Origin: Bacteroidales bacterium
Lineage (GTDB): Bacteria; Bacteroidota; Bacteroidia; Bacteroidales; UBA10428
Length of the DNA stretch: 64,000 nt
NCBI GenBank assembly: GCA_016934395.1
Contig: JAFGSZ010000099.1
Location: forward strand, 36,104 to 100,103
Direction of reading: 5' to 3'
In this document: one piece after another, positions 10,104-20,000 of the stretch
Layout: each line of letters starts with the position of its first letter
Position numbering within the stretch: the stretch's first letter is position 1
Notes under the pieces: generated by a model
Told to the model about the DNA's origin: nothing
Databases searched by the model: none
What the model saw: only the letters and a program-made list of their open reading frames with translations
Translations under genes and position numbers: made by a program

Positions 10104-10176
10104 TTTCAATAATTACATTGTAACTTCCAGGTTATGTTTGGAAGCTCATAATACTTTCTAAACAGATGGTTATAAA

Positions 10177-11265
10177 ATGAAAACAACCCAACTTATTTCT
10201 TTTCATGAAAAATTGAGGGCAAAATTAGTCGAGTTTGCCGGGTATAAAATGCCCCTGGAATATACCGGTGTTAATGATGAACATCTTACTGTGAGGAAAA
10301 AGGTTGGAGTATTTGATGTTTCTCACATGGGTGAATTCTGGGTGAGTGGAGAAGGAGCACTTGATTTCCTGCAAAAAATTACTACTAATGATGTTTCCAG
10401 GTTAGTACCCGGTAAAGCACAATATTCATGTATGCCCAACGGCCTTGGTGGTATAGTTGATGATCTGATTGTATATCATTATGAAGATAAAAAATATTTG
10501 TTGGTTGTAAATGCAGCAAATATTGAAAAAGACTGGAAATGGATCAATCGGCATAATACCTTTAATGCTGTTATAGAAAATGCCTCGGATAAAATGTCTA
10601 TGGTGGCAGTACAGGGTCCTGAGGCAAAAAATGTAGTACAGAAACTAACCAAAATAAACCTGGCAGCAGTAAAAAGTTTTTCTTTCGAAACAGGAAAAGT
10701 TGCCGGAGTTGACCATGTTATTATATCTGCAACCGGATATACCGGTGCTGGCGGAGTTGAATTGTATTGTTATAATGACGGAGCTGAAGCCCTTTGGGCT
10801 GCTATTTTTGAAGCTGGTGCGGATAAAGGGATTAAACCCATAGGTCTTGCCGCAAGAGACACATTACGCCTGGAAATGGGATATTGTTTATACGGTAACG
10901 ACATTGACGATACTACCTCTCCCCTGGAAGCAGGATTAGGATGGATCACAAAATTTACAGAACATAAAAATTTTATCGATAAAGAATTTCTCGAAAGACA
11001 AAAAGAACAGGGCGTTCAAAGAAAATTGGTAGGGATCGAAATGATAGAACGCGGAATACCAAGACATCATTATTCTATTTTGAACCAACAAGACAAAGTT
11101 ATCGGCCAGGTTACTTCTGGAACCATGTCGCCATCTATGAATAAAGGCATTGGAATGGGATATGTAAAAACAACTTATGCCGCTCCGGGCACTGAAATTT
11201 ATATTGGTATCCGAAATAAAAAAGTAAAAGCTGCTGTTGTCACTTTCCCAATTTATAAGGATTAG
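10177..11265 (+). CDS. gcvT: Glycine cleavage system T protein (aminomethyltransferase)
   Basis: The 362-residue enzyme takes the aminomethyl group from lipoylated H protein, forming 5,10-methylene-tetrahydrofolate and releasing ammonia. Family hallmarks are visible: [10 protein letters not shown] near residue 20, VFDVSHMG at 45-52, [10 protein letters not shown] at 91-100 with the catalytic aspartate at 95/96, and the C-terminal barrel with [13 protein letters not shown] and SGTMSPSM. The length is that of bacterial GcvT. GcvH and GcvP are not in the window, which is common in Bacteroidota, where the gcv genes are dispersed. The gene stands alone between a terminator and comB. Confidence 0.97.
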   Translation: MKTTQLISFHEKLRAKLVEFAGYKMPLEYTGVNDEHLTVRKKVGVFDVSHMGEFWVSGEGALDFLQKITTNDVSRLVPGKAQYSCMPNGLGGIVDDLIVYHYEDKKYLLVVNAANIEKDWKWINRHNTFNAVIENASDKMSMVAVQGPEAKNVVQKLTKINLAAVKSFSFETGKVAGVDHVIISATGYTGAGGVELYCYNDGAEALWAAIFEAGADKGIKPIGLAARDTLRLEMGYCLYGNDIDDTTSPLEAGLGWITKFTEHKNFIDKEFLERQKEQGVQRKLVGIEMIERGIPRHHYSILNQQDKVIGQVTSGTMSPSMNKGIGMGYVKTTYAAPGTEIYIGIRNKKVKAAVVTFPIYKD

Positions 11266-11286
11266 GATTTCCGGAATTTTTTTTTG

Positions 11287-11294
11287 TATTTTTG
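11287..11294 (+). promoter_or_regulatory. Candidate -7 element of comB
   Basis: TATTTTTG fits TAnnTTTG 26 bp before the comB ATG, within a T-rich stretch just after gcvT. No -33 element is convincing, so this is tentative. Confidence 0.35.
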
Positions 11295-11320
11295 GCGCCA
11301 TATAGGATATTTTTCTTTTT

Positions 11321-12049
11321 ATGGACAGGAAAAATAAAATCGAGGTTTGTTTTACCCCGGCAACATACGATGTATTTCGAAATGATGAAGCTATTGTAGT
11401 AGTTGTAGATATTCTTCGCGCCACAACTGCTATTTGTTCGGCATTTATGAACGGCGCCGAGCGTATTATTCCAGTCGGCACATTAGAAGAAGCCAAAGCA
11501 TATAAGGAACTGGGATTTCTGGTTGCCGCAGAACGTGATGGCATCGTTAAAGATTTTGCTGATTTCGGGAATTCACCGTTTAATTTCACAAAAGAACGGG
11601 TGGAAGGAAAACCAATTGTTTACAGTACTACTAATGGTACGAATACAATTATGATGGCGAAAGACAGTTACAAAGTATTGATTGGCGCTTATCTGAATAT
11701 CAGCACAATTTCTAAGTATATTCTTAGCGAACAGCGGGATGTACTGATTTTTTGTGCTGGATGGAAAAATAAATTTAATCTCGAAGATTCCTTATTTGCA
11801 GGTGCTCTTGCACAACAGGTGTTAGAAGATAGTAATTTTTATACGATTTGCGATTCTGCCCTGGCTTCCATTGATTTGTGGAAAATGGCAAAACCAAATC
11901 TAATAGGATATATTGAAAAAGCTGCCCAGCGTCACAGATTAAAAAAGAATAAACTCGACGATGTATTAGAGTTTTGCCACACACAAAACCTTACAAACAT
12001 TATTCCGGTTCTGGAAGGAAATTATCTTGTACCTCTAAAATTCAATTAA
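11321..12049 (+). CDS. comB: 2-phosphosulfolactate phosphatase family protein
   Basis: A 242-residue member of the ComB family, Mg2+-dependent phosphatases that convert 2-phospho-3-sulfolactate to 3-sulfolactate. Conserved stretches include VVVDILRATTAI near residue 28, the pair STTNGT near 105, and LIFCAGWKN, SLFAGALAQ in the second half. The length fits the family. In methanogens the enzyme belongs to coenzyme M synthesis. Many Bacteroidota have it without that pathway, and a role in sulfonate metabolism is possible. No sulfolactate synthase (ComA) or dehydrogenase gene is nearby, so the actual substrate here is open. Confidence 0.9.
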   Translation: MDRKNKIEVCFTPATYDVFRNDEAIVVVVDILRATTAICSAFMNGAERIIPVGTLEEAKAYKELGFLVAAERDGIVKDFADFGNSPFNFTKERVEGKPIVYSTTNGTNTIMMAKDSYKVLIGAYLNISTISKYILSEQRDVLIFCAGWKNKFNLEDSLFAGALAQQVLEDSNFYTICDSALASIDLWKMAKPNLIGYIEKAAQRHRLKKNKLDDVLEFCHTQNLTNIIPVLEGNYLVPLKFN

Positions 12050-12139
12050 TTAGACAACTCCTGTAGCTCGTAAATTTTACTGTTAGTAATTTGTACATAT
12101 TAATTTTTGCATTTAGCTAGCGTGGTGCCAATATTTTTT

Positions 12140-12147
12140 TAACTTTG
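12140..12147 (+). promoter_or_regulatory. -7 element of the serC-serA-DUF1015 operon
   Basis: TAACTTTG matches TAnnTTTG and lies 48 bp before the ATG at 12196. It overlaps the alternative upstream ATG at 12145, which argues that translation starts at 12196. The same octamer followed by AATT also precedes cdaA. Confidence 0.5.
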
Positions 12148-12195
12148 AATTCCATTCGCTACTGTGAATTGTATAACAACCTAATTTTTATTTGT

Positions 12196-13266
12196 ATGAA
12201 AAAACATAATTTTAATGCAGGCCCTTCTGTACTGCCCAAATTTACAATAGAAAACACCGCTAAAAATGTACTTGATCTCGAAGGGACAGGTTTATCGATA
12301 ATGGAAATATCCCACCGGTCAAAAGAATTTTCAGCCATTATGGATGAATCAGTTGCGTTAATGAAGGAATTGCTCGATGTTCCCTCAGGTTATAGTGTAT
12401 TATTCCTGCATGGCGGAGCCAGTCTGCAATTTTGTATGATACCCTATAATTTGCTTAATAAAAAGGCTGCTTATCTTGAAACAGGTTCCTGGTCATCTAA
12501 AGCCATTAAAGAGGCGAAGATGTTTGGTGAAGTTGAAGTAGTAGCCTCATCCAAAGAACAAAATTATAATTTTATTCCAAGAGATTTTCGTGTATCCGGA
12601 GATGCTGAATATTTGCACATCACTACAAACAATACAATTTACGGTACGGAAATAAAAGAAGACATTGAAGTTCCGGTTCCCCTTGTTGCAGATACATCGT
12701 CTGATATTTTAAGCAGACCTATGGATGTGTCGAAATACGGTTTAATCTATGGAGGCGCTCAGAAAAATCTTGGTCCTGCGGGCCTGGCCTATGTAATTAT
12801 TAAAGATGATATTTTAGGGAAAGTAGACCGGACAATACCCACAATTTTAAATTATAAGACACATATTGAAAACGGGTCTTTATATAATACCCCGCCATGC
12901 CTTGCAATTTATGCCAGCCTTCAGACCCTGAAATGGTTAAAAGGATTGGGCGGATTAAAGGTTATTAATAAAATGAACACAGACAAGGCCAATATGCTGT
13001 ATGATGAAATTGAAAGAAATAAACTTTTTGTTTCAACTGTTAAAAATCCGGCTGATCGTTCAATAATGAATGTGACATTTGTAATGAATGAAAACTATAA
13101 AGATAAGGAGGCTGATTTTCTGCAATTTGCCGTTTCAAAAGGAATGGTGGGGATAAAAGGACACCGTTCTGTAGGTGGTTTCCGTGCTTCTCTTTATAAT
13201 GCCCTTCCAAAAGAAAGTGTAATAGCACTTATTGATGCAATGAAAGAATTTGAAGCTAAAGCCTGA
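12196..13266 (+). CDS. serC: Phosphoserine aminotransferase
   Basis: The 356-residue PLP enzyme converts 3-phosphohydroxypyruvate and glutamate to O-phosphoserine and 2-oxoglutarate. The start was set at 12196 because the family begins with the motif [10 protein letters not shown]; a longer frame from 12145 would add 17 residues without homology. HGGASLQF near residue 72 and [12 protein letters not shown] at 185-196 with the PLP lysine at Lys190 are typical, as are [15 protein letters not shown] near the end. First gene of the serC-serA-DUF1015 operon, with 38 bp to serA. Confidence 0.97.
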   Translation: MKKHNFNAGPSVLPKFTIENTAKNVLDLEGTGLSIMEISHRSKEFSAIMDESVALMKELLDVPSGYSVLFLHGGASLQFCMIPYNLLNKKAAYLETGSWSSKAIKEAKMFGEVEVVASSKEQNYNFIPRDFRVSGDAEYLHITTNNTIYGTEIKEDIEVPVPLVADTSSDILSRPMDVSKYGLIYGGAQKNLGPAGLAYVIIKDDILGKVDRTIPTILNYKTHIENGSLYNTPPCLAIYASLQTLKWLKGLGGLKVINKMNTDKANMLYDEIERNKLFVSTVKNPADRSIMNVTFVMNENYKDKEADFLQFAVSKGMVGIKGHRSVGGFRASLYNALPKESVIALIDAMKEFEAKA

Positions 13267-13304
13267 TCGTTAAAAGCTTCTGAAATTATTAAAATATACT
13301 AGCT

Positions 13305-14225
13305 ATGACTAAAATTTTATTAGGTACTGAAAAACCCTTTGCTAAAGAAGCTGTGGAAGGTATTACAAAGATTTTCGAAGATGTCGGTTTCCAACTGGTA
13401 AAACTTGAAAAATATACAAATCAGAGTGATCTTATAAATGCGGTAAAAGATGTAGACGGATTAATTATCAGGAGCGATATTGTTGATAAGGAGGTTATTG
13501 CTGCAGCTAAAAATCTGAAAATTGTAGTCAGGGCTGGCGCCGGTTATGATAATATTGACCTTACAGCAGCATCATCTAAAGGTATAGTGGCTATGAACAC
13601 TCCGGGTCAAAATGCAAATGCTGTTGCAGAACTTGCAGTGGGTATGATGCTCTATCTTAATCGTAACGGTTTTAACGGTTCAGCAGGTACTGAATTAAGA
13701 GGAAAAAAACTGGGCATCCATGCTTATGGACATGTAGGTAAAATCATCGGTCATATTGCGAAAGGTCTCGGGATGAAAGTATATGCACACGATCCGTTTA
13801 TTGATAAAGTAATTATTGAAAATGACGGTGTGGTTTGTGAAGAAGATGTGAAGGACCTCTATAAAAAATGTGAATACATTTCCGTTAACCTTCCGGCAAA
13901 CGATAAAACCAGGGATTCTATAAATGCCGGTTTATTGTCATTGATGCCTAAAGGAGCTACACTGGTGAATACTGCCCGTAAAGAAATTATTCATGAAGAA
14001 TCTCTGCTGAAAATATTTGAAGAACGTGCTGATTTCCGCTATATCAGTGATATTGCTCCGGATTGTAAAGATCAGATAGCATCCAAATATCCGGGCAGGT
14101 TCTTTTTTACTCCTAAAAAAATGGGAGCTCAGACCGCTGAGGCAAATATTAATGCAGGTCTTGCTGCAGCACGGCAAATTGTTAGCTTTATTCAAACCGG
14201 AGATAAAACTTTTCAGGTAAACTAA
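13305..14225 (+). CDS. serA: D-3-phosphoglycerate dehydrogenase, short form
   Basis: The 306-residue NAD-dependent enzyme commits 3-phosphoglycerate to serine synthesis. It has only the substrate- and nucleotide-binding domains and no C-terminal ACT domain, so serine feedback through ACT is not expected. VRAGAGYDNID near residue 75 and the Rossmann region LGIHAYGHVGKI near 137 are clear. Arg and Glu are kept in NTARKEIIHEESL, but the normal TPHIGA-type motif reads TPKKMGAQT, so Lys occupies the catalytic His position. I know the same replacement from other Bacteroidota SerA proteins, so it is a lineage variant rather than decay. Only 20 bp separate it from the DUF1015 gene. Confidence 0.93.
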   Translation: MTKILLGTEKPFAKEAVEGITKIFEDVGFQLVKLEKYTNQSDLINAVKDVDGLIIRSDIVDKEVIAAAKNLKIVVRAGAGYDNIDLTAASSKGIVAMNTPGQNANAVAELAVGMMLYLNRNGFNGSAGTELRGKKLGIHAYGHVGKIIGHIAKGLGMKVYAHDPFIDKVIIENDGVVCEEDVKDLYKKCEYISVNLPANDKTRDSINAGLLSLMPKGATLVNTARKEIIHEESLLKIFEERADFRYISDIAPDCKDQIASKYPGRFFFTPKKMGAQTAEANINAGLAAARQIVSFIQTGDKTFQVN

Positions 14226-14245
14226 ATTTTTGAAATTTCTATACT

Positions 14246-15493
14246 ATGGCAATTGTTCTGCCCTTTAAAGGGTACCGGCCAAAAAGGGAGCTGGCTTCTT
14301 CTTTGGCATCGCGTCCTTATGACGTACTTAGTTCGGATGAGGCAAGGATAGAAGTAAAGGATAATCCGAATTCTTTTCTACACATTGTAAAACCTGAGGT
14401 AGATCTCCCGGAAGATGTTGATCATTACTCGGAACAAGTATATAATAAAGGCAGGGAAAATCTGCAAAAATGGATAAGCCAGGGTATATTGTTTCAGGAT
14501 TCAGAACGGTATTATTATATCTATGCCCAGACTATGTGGGGCAAAACGCAATACGGACTGGTTGGATGTGCTTCTGTGCAGGATTACCTAAACAATGTTA
14601 TTAAAAAACATGAACTTACCCGTGAGGTAAAAGAAATTGACAGAAAAAACCATATCCGGATTACCAACTTCAATGCTGAACCTGTATTTTTTACCTATCC
14701 GGATAATACTAAGATTAATGCCATTGTTTCTGAAGTGGTACAAGTGACAGCTGAATATGATTTTACACTGGATGACGGCGTACGGCATCAATTATGGGTT
14801 ATAAAAGACAGCAAGAAAAACCGGGAAATTGAGAAAGTTTTTCGTGAAGAAATTCCCTGCACCTATGTGGCCGATGGTCATCACAGAACAGCTGCTGCGG
14901 CACATGTTGGTGAAGAACGTAAGCTGGCAAATAAAAATCACTCAGGAAAAGAAGAATATAACTATTTTCTGGCAGTTCACTTTCCAGCAAGCCAGTTAAC
15001 AATTATTGATTATAACAGGGTGATCAAAGACCTTAATGGACTGGGTAAATCTAAATTTATTGAAAAATTATTAGAAAAATTCGATATAGAAGAAAAAGGA
15101 AAACAAGAATATAAACCTTCACGGGCCCATGAGTTTTCCATGTATATAGACGGAAACTGGTATGGACTTACTGCGAAAGAAAATACTTATAAGGATAATG
15201 ATCCCATAGGATGCCTGGATGTTACCATATTGTCTGAATTGGTGCTTGCGCCGATATTAGATATTACAGATCTTCGAAAGTCAGAAAGGATTGATTTTGT
15301 TGGTGGTATTCGCGGCCTGGGGGAATTAAAGCGAAGAGTTGACAGTGGTGAAATGGCAGCTGCATTTGCCCTTTACCCGGTAAGTATGGATCAATTAATT
15401 AAAATCGCGGATACAGGGAATATTATGCCTCCAAAAACCACATGGTTTGAACCCAAACTAAGAAGCGGAATTGTAATTCACAGCCTGGAGTAG
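14246..15493 (+). CDS. DUF1015 family protein in the serine operon
   Basis: A 415-residue DUF1015 protein. It starts with the family phrase VLPFKGYRPKRELA and carries YVADGHHRTAAA, with Asp210-Gly-His-His-Arg214 as the best-conserved core. No signal peptide or membrane segment is present, so it is cytoplasmic. Its biochemical function is not established to my knowledge. It closely follows serC and serA, and no phosphoserine phosphatase gene is present, so a role in serine or phosphoserine turnover is a reasonable inference. The DGHHR motif recalls the DGxHR motif of ParB/sulfiredoxin-fold serine kinases, a similarity that would have to be tested structurally. Confidence 0.88.
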   Translation: MAIVLPFKGYRPKRELASSLASRPYDVLSSDEARIEVKDNPNSFLHIVKPEVDLPEDVDHYSEQVYNKGRENLQKWISQGILFQDSERYYYIYAQTMWGKTQYGLVGCASVQDYLNNVIKKHELTREVKEIDRKNHIRITNFNAEPVFFTYPDNTKINAIVSEVVQVTAEYDFTLDDGVRHQLWVIKDSKKNREIEKVFREEIPCTYVADGHHRTAAAAHVGEERKLANKNHSGKEEYNYFLAVHFPASQLTIIDYNRVIKDLNGLGKSKFIEKLLEKFDIEEKGKQEYKPSRAHEFSMYIDGNWYGLTAKENTYKDNDPIGCLDVTILSELVLAPILDITDLRKSERIDFVGGIRGLGELKRRVDSGEMAAAFALYPVSMDQLIKIADTGNIMPPKTTWFEPKLRSGIVIHSLE

Positions 15494-15495
15494 AA

Positions 15496-15743
15496 CTATT
15501 GAACCATTGACTCATTGAACCATCGACTTAATAATCATTGAATTATTGAACTATTAGATATAGATGATTAAAAAACTTTCAACGAATTAACAAATCAACC
15601 CATCAATCTATCAATTCATTAGCACATTAACACATTAGAACATTAGCACATTAGCGCATTAGCCCATTAGAACATCAGCACATCAACCCATCAATTCATT
15701 AGCACATTAGAACATCAGCACATCAACCCATCAACCGATCACT
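15496..15743. repeat. Degenerate 8-bp-period tandem repeat
   Basis: From 15592 to 15743 the sequence divides exactly into 19 octamers of the pattern nCATYArn (for example ACATTAGC, ACATCAAC, CCATCAAT). A 23-bp block of octamers recurs at a distance of 40 bp (15672 and 15712). The preceding 15496-15591 contains looser CATTGAAC-type octamers. The period of 8 gives stops in every frame, so it is non-coding. It fills the gap between the convergent DUF1015 and rsmE genes. No hairpin typical of REP elements and no spacers typical of CRISPR are seen. Confidence 0.8.
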
Positions 15744-15748
15744 AAATC

Positions 15749-16456
15749 TCATTGGTTTAGTAGCGAAAGAGTATGGCAGGCTACAATACCAGCTGTTTCG
15801 GTGCGTAATCTGTTTTTTCCCAGGCTCACGGATTGAAAAGAATATTTTAGCGCCAGATCAATTTCTTTCGATGAAAAGTCACCTTCAGGGCCAATCAATA
15901 GTATGGCGTGTTGCCCCTTTGGATAAATTTCATAAAGCTCTTTTTTTTCGCTGTTCATACAGTGAGCGATATATTTTCCTGTTTCAGCATACTGTTGTCT
16001 GATAATAAAATTATTAAAATTTACTGCTTCATTAATTTTTGGCTTATAAGCTTTCACAGATTGTTTAATGGCGGAAATTGCAATTTTTTCAAGTCGTTCC
16101 GTCTTGACTACCTTTCGTTCGGAATGCTCGCAAATTATCGGTGAAATTTCAGTTATTCCAATTTCGGTAGCTTTCTCAACAAACCATTCAAATCGATCAA
16201 TACTTTTTGTCGGGGCAATGGCAATGTGGAGGTAATAATTTTGTTTTTCATATTCAGGAAATATCTCCAGAATTTTAACTTCACAGCGTTTAGAAAGATT
16301 ATCTGATATTATTGCTTTATAGAAACCTCCTCTACCATCAATCAGCCAGATGATATCATTCTTGTTCAGCCTTAAAACCCGGCTGCAATGTTTCGATTCT
16401 TCTTCACTTAGAGTATATTGATTGCCTGCAATATCGGGAGTGTAAAAAATATGCAT
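15749..16456 (-). CDS. rsmE: 16S rRNA (uracil-1498-N3)-methyltransferase
   Basis: A 235-residue SPOUT-class methyltransferase that modifies U1498 of 16S rRNA with S-adenosylmethionine. The N-terminal PUA-like domain contains HCSRVLRL, which here begins after SEEESK. The C-terminal trefoil knot shows LLIGPEGDFS and SLGKNRLRTETA, the family signatures that bind the cofactor. Length is normal (about 235-245). A minus-strand TAAATTTG at 16487-16480 fits a -7 element 24 bp before its start codon. It diverges from the phosphoesterase gene. Confidence 0.95.
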   Translation of the reverse strand: MHIFYTPDIAGNQYTLSEEESKHCSRVLRLNKNDIIWLIDGRGGFYKAIISDNLSKRCEVKILEIFPEYEKQNYYLHIAIAPTKSIDRFEWFVEKATEIGITEISPIICEHSERKVVKTERLEKIAISAIKQSVKAYKPKINEAVNFNNFIIRQQYAETGKYIAHCMNSEKKELYEIYPKGQHAILLIGPEGDFSSKEIDLALKYSFQSVSLGKNRLRTETAGIVACHTLSLLNQ

Positions 16457-16506
16457 TTTGTTCTTCGTAAAATTATGCCCAAATTTAAAAAAAATATTTT
16501 CGGAAT

Positions 16507-17010
16507 ATGATCAGGATCGGTTTAATATCTGATACCCACGGATATCTTGACAAACGATTATTTGAATACTTTGATGAGTGTGATGAAATATGGCATGCCG
16601 GGGATATCGGAAGTATAGACTTGGCTAATCAATTAAATAGTTTCAGATTACTAAGGGCCGTACACGGCAATATTGATGGAATAGACATTCGGACTGTATA
16701 CCCTGAAAATTTACGGTTTTATTGTGAAAAGGTAGCTGTGTGGATAAAACATATAGGTGGTTATCCAAATAATTATGACAGGTCAGTACGTGAGGAAATT
16801 ACAGAGAATCCTCCTGATTTGTTCATATCAGGGCACTCCCACATTCTTAAAGTAATTTATGATAAAAAGTTAAATCTGTTACATATAAATCCCGGCGCTG
16901 TTGGGAAAAACGGAATGCATCAAATTCGGACTGCAATACGCTTTTCCATTGACCAATCCGAGATTAACGACCTTGAAATTATTGAACTCGGTAAAAGAAG
17001 CGATGGGTAA
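16507..17010 (+). CDS. YfcE/MJ0936-type metallophosphoesterase
   Basis: A 167-residue calcineurin-like phosphoesterase with the complete two-metal motif set: DTHG at residues 9-12, HAGDIGS near 31, VHGNIDG near 53, and SGHSH with a later NPGAVG. These small enzymes hydrolyse phosphodiesters. The natural substrate is not known, and the family includes E. coli YfcE. It is divergent from rsmE and ends 7 bp from the convergent 1506-residue gene. Confidence 0.93.
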   Translation: MIRIGLISDTHGYLDKRLFEYFDECDEIWHAGDIGSIDLANQLNSFRLLRAVHGNIDGIDIRTVYPENLRFYCEKVAVWIKHIGGYPNNYDRSVREEITENPPDLFISGHSHILKVIYDKKLNLLHINPGAVGKNGMHQIRTAIRFSIDQSEINDLEIIELGKRSDG

Positions 17011-17017
17011 CGAAATG

Positions 17018-20000
17018 CTAATTACCATTATTTAGCGGATTTTCCTGTTCTTCTATACCTTCCCTGAATCTTCGTACAAACAAATCTTTTTTCCTGTCGG
17101 TAGAAATCATATAAATGTATGAAGTCCTTCCGCTGGGAACTTTCATTCGTCGATCTTTGGGTTTAAGTTCTTTAATTTTATCCAGGTAGTCTTTGTTTGA
17201 TGCATGAGTCTGCATAACTCCCCGGGTATAACCAAAATAATACCAGTGCCGCCGGTCGGCTTCAAGATAAATATCAAGAATATCCCCGCTGCGTTTTATC
17301 TGAAGCTCAATTAACCCGTTTACCCGTTTGTTAATTTGAGTATTATTAATACTGGCAATACCAATGGGACCTTCAGACCAGTATGAGTTGGTTTCATTAT
17401 TCCATCGAAATTTTAATTCGCTAAATAAAAGGGTATGCTGCAGTTCAGGTGGTAATTCCTTATAAAAACCAAACAATCCCAGTTGATCCTTTAAAATCTG
17501 TGCTTTTTCAGGCCCTAACCATTCGTTCATACCTTTTGTATAAACCATACTGCTTAAATCGGTAGCAGCTAAATCAGGTAAACTGTCGATTTCACTGGCA
17601 ATAATATTTAGAATTTCTGGTGTGATAAAAAAATCAATAGCCAGCATCATATCCAGGAGCGTTTCATTTTCAGCCATCTTGTGTGTAACATTACCAACTG
17701 CCGAAAGTTTAATTTGTCCTAATTCGGCGCCCAGATACAATTTTCCTTCTCCATATAATCCACACGATTCGCGGTGCAGGCTAACATAATTGCCGGGCAG
17801 GGTCTGGTCGAGTAATTTTTCTTTCGAAGATATTTTATAACGTTCAGAAGCTTTGTCGTATACAAGAAATCCATCCGCGGAAACAATACTATTGTCGCTG
17901 TAATTTTTCCACGGTGTTAAAAAAGCCGGATACAGGTGCACTGAGTCATAATATACAAACATACCATTATAAATCTTTTGTTTATTAATATCATACTGCT
18001 GTGCAGGCGCGGGTATATAAATTTCTTTCGGATTAATAACAGATTCAAAATAGAGCCATCTTGTATCCAGCATATCGCAATTGGTTTCGATAAGTGTGGC
18101 ACCTTTAAACGTGAGGAATTCCTGATTGGCATCGAGAAACACTTTTCCCTGGTAGGCATAATTCGGACTGAGTGTAAAATTATCTGGTTCCAGGATTTCA
18201 CCATTGGCCAAGGTAGTTAAACTGTCGTTGACTTTAATTTCCTTAAAATAAATTATTTGTTCTTTATCATTTTCATCATAATAGATGTAATCTCCGCTAC
18301 CTGAATAAAAATTCCGGCTGTTGATTTTAATTTTAGATGAATAAAATTTATGAAATCTGCTTTGGGTATTGGCCATTACCGTGGCGTTTTCCAGTATTCT
18401 CATATTGGCATCCTCTTCAACATATACCATTCCGCTATCAGGGTAAATTCGGGCATCAGCAACCTCAATAAACTTTACACCTGTAGCTTTAATAACATTT
18501 TTCTTATAGTCGTAATATGCACGAGGTGATACAAATTGTAAGGAGTCTTGTTTGGGGTGCATGGAAATAAAAGTTGGGCCATCCAGTTGTTCATCATCAA
18601 AATTAATAATGCCGGTTTGGGGAGGTAAAGTAGTTTCGAGTCCCATGGCAAGTTCCTGTTTCTCCATATCCCATATAAATTTATCGAGATAACTGATATA
18701 CCTGTTTTCAGGAAAATTAACCAGAGTATATTCTTCATTGCTTTTAAAAATGCCCTTTTTAATGGTGTAGTTAATGTTTGAATTCATATTTTCCGCCAGC
18801 ACGGTAAATCCTTCAGTATTTAAAGATTTAAGCCTGAAATCAGCCGTATCCGCATAAATTTCATCAGATGTATATGTAAATAAGTCAGAGTTCAGATCTG
18901 AATTTTTCAGGTCCATTCGTCCTTTGCCCGACAAACGGGCCGGAGTAAGTTTTAAATCACCCAGCAGTTGGGTAGTATCGTTAAACATTATAAAGTTACT
19001 GGTCTTTTTAAAAGCATACATTTCATCGGCATATGGAAGCCAGTGGATAAAATTATTCTCCGATTGAACTCCCGGATACTGGGTTTCAACCGTTTGTTTT
19101 TTAATTGTATATTTTTTTGCCTCGGTATCCATAGAATCCGGATAAAATATAAAATCATCAGAAAGAGTAACTGAAGTAAGATAATCCAATTCACCGTTTC
19201 CACGTAATCCTTTATTTGAGAGGTCAAGGGAGTTTTTAAAGATTCCTTTTCCATCATAAACAGGGATACCTTCAGATTGTGTTGTATAACTAAATCCAAG
19301 CGATTTATCAGGTTGAAGTTTGAGAGTTTGTTCCATTACAGGCAATATCCCGGCAGATTGAAATTCACCTTCGAAGGTCATTGATTGAGCATTAAAGTTA
19401 TCGAGACTATCCATACTGAATGGATAAAGTTCAAAGAAAAAGTCATCGGAATTGTAAACACCTCCCAATACATTATTACCGTTGTAGAAAATATAAGAAT
19501 TCTCTTTACTGTTAAAGATTGGATATTCGGGATTTGGATTTCTTCCTGATTTATTATCGGGCTTATCGATTAAAATTTCTCCGGTAATATGCTGCACCAG
19601 GTTGGCTGCTTCTGCAACTTCGGGAAAACCATAGTTTGTTTTTTTACCGGTTTGAAACCTGATTTGCATGGAATCTACATTTTGAAGGCTGATCTTAAAT
19701 GAATCGTAATCGAAAAAAAAGTTTGAACCGTAAAAGGTAAACAATCCGGCATCTACTGTTCCGTCAAACTGGAAATTACGATTACGTTTCATAATAATTT
19801 TCTCCCGTTTGGGATAGATGACCACATTTTGGGAATCGCTGACAAAAATTTTGGGTATGCCATAAATAATTAAGTCGTTAGACCGAATATCAAATACTGC
19901 ATTCTCTAAAGGGGCCTCTACCCGAGAAGGAAAATTGATCACGTCAAAATCAATAAGGTTAACGCTGGCTGCAATATAATCGTTCAGTCGGGGTTTTATA

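Noticed and set aside
10104..10176. Possible glycine riboswitch upstream of gcvT
   Set aside because: The leader is only about 70 nt and lacks the paired stem-loops of a glycine aptamer.
11267..11295. T-run after gcvT as a terminator
   Set aside because: TTCCGGAA before the Ts is a palindrome without a loop and cannot form a normal hairpin; it might contribute weakly.
10936..11589. 217-codon minus-strand frame across gcvT and comB
   Set aside because: It overlaps two well-supported genes and its translation has no recognisable domain or start region.
15592..15743. Regular repeats that might suggest a CRISPR array
   Set aside because: The units are 8 bp and directly adjacent, without unique spacers, and no cas genes are near.
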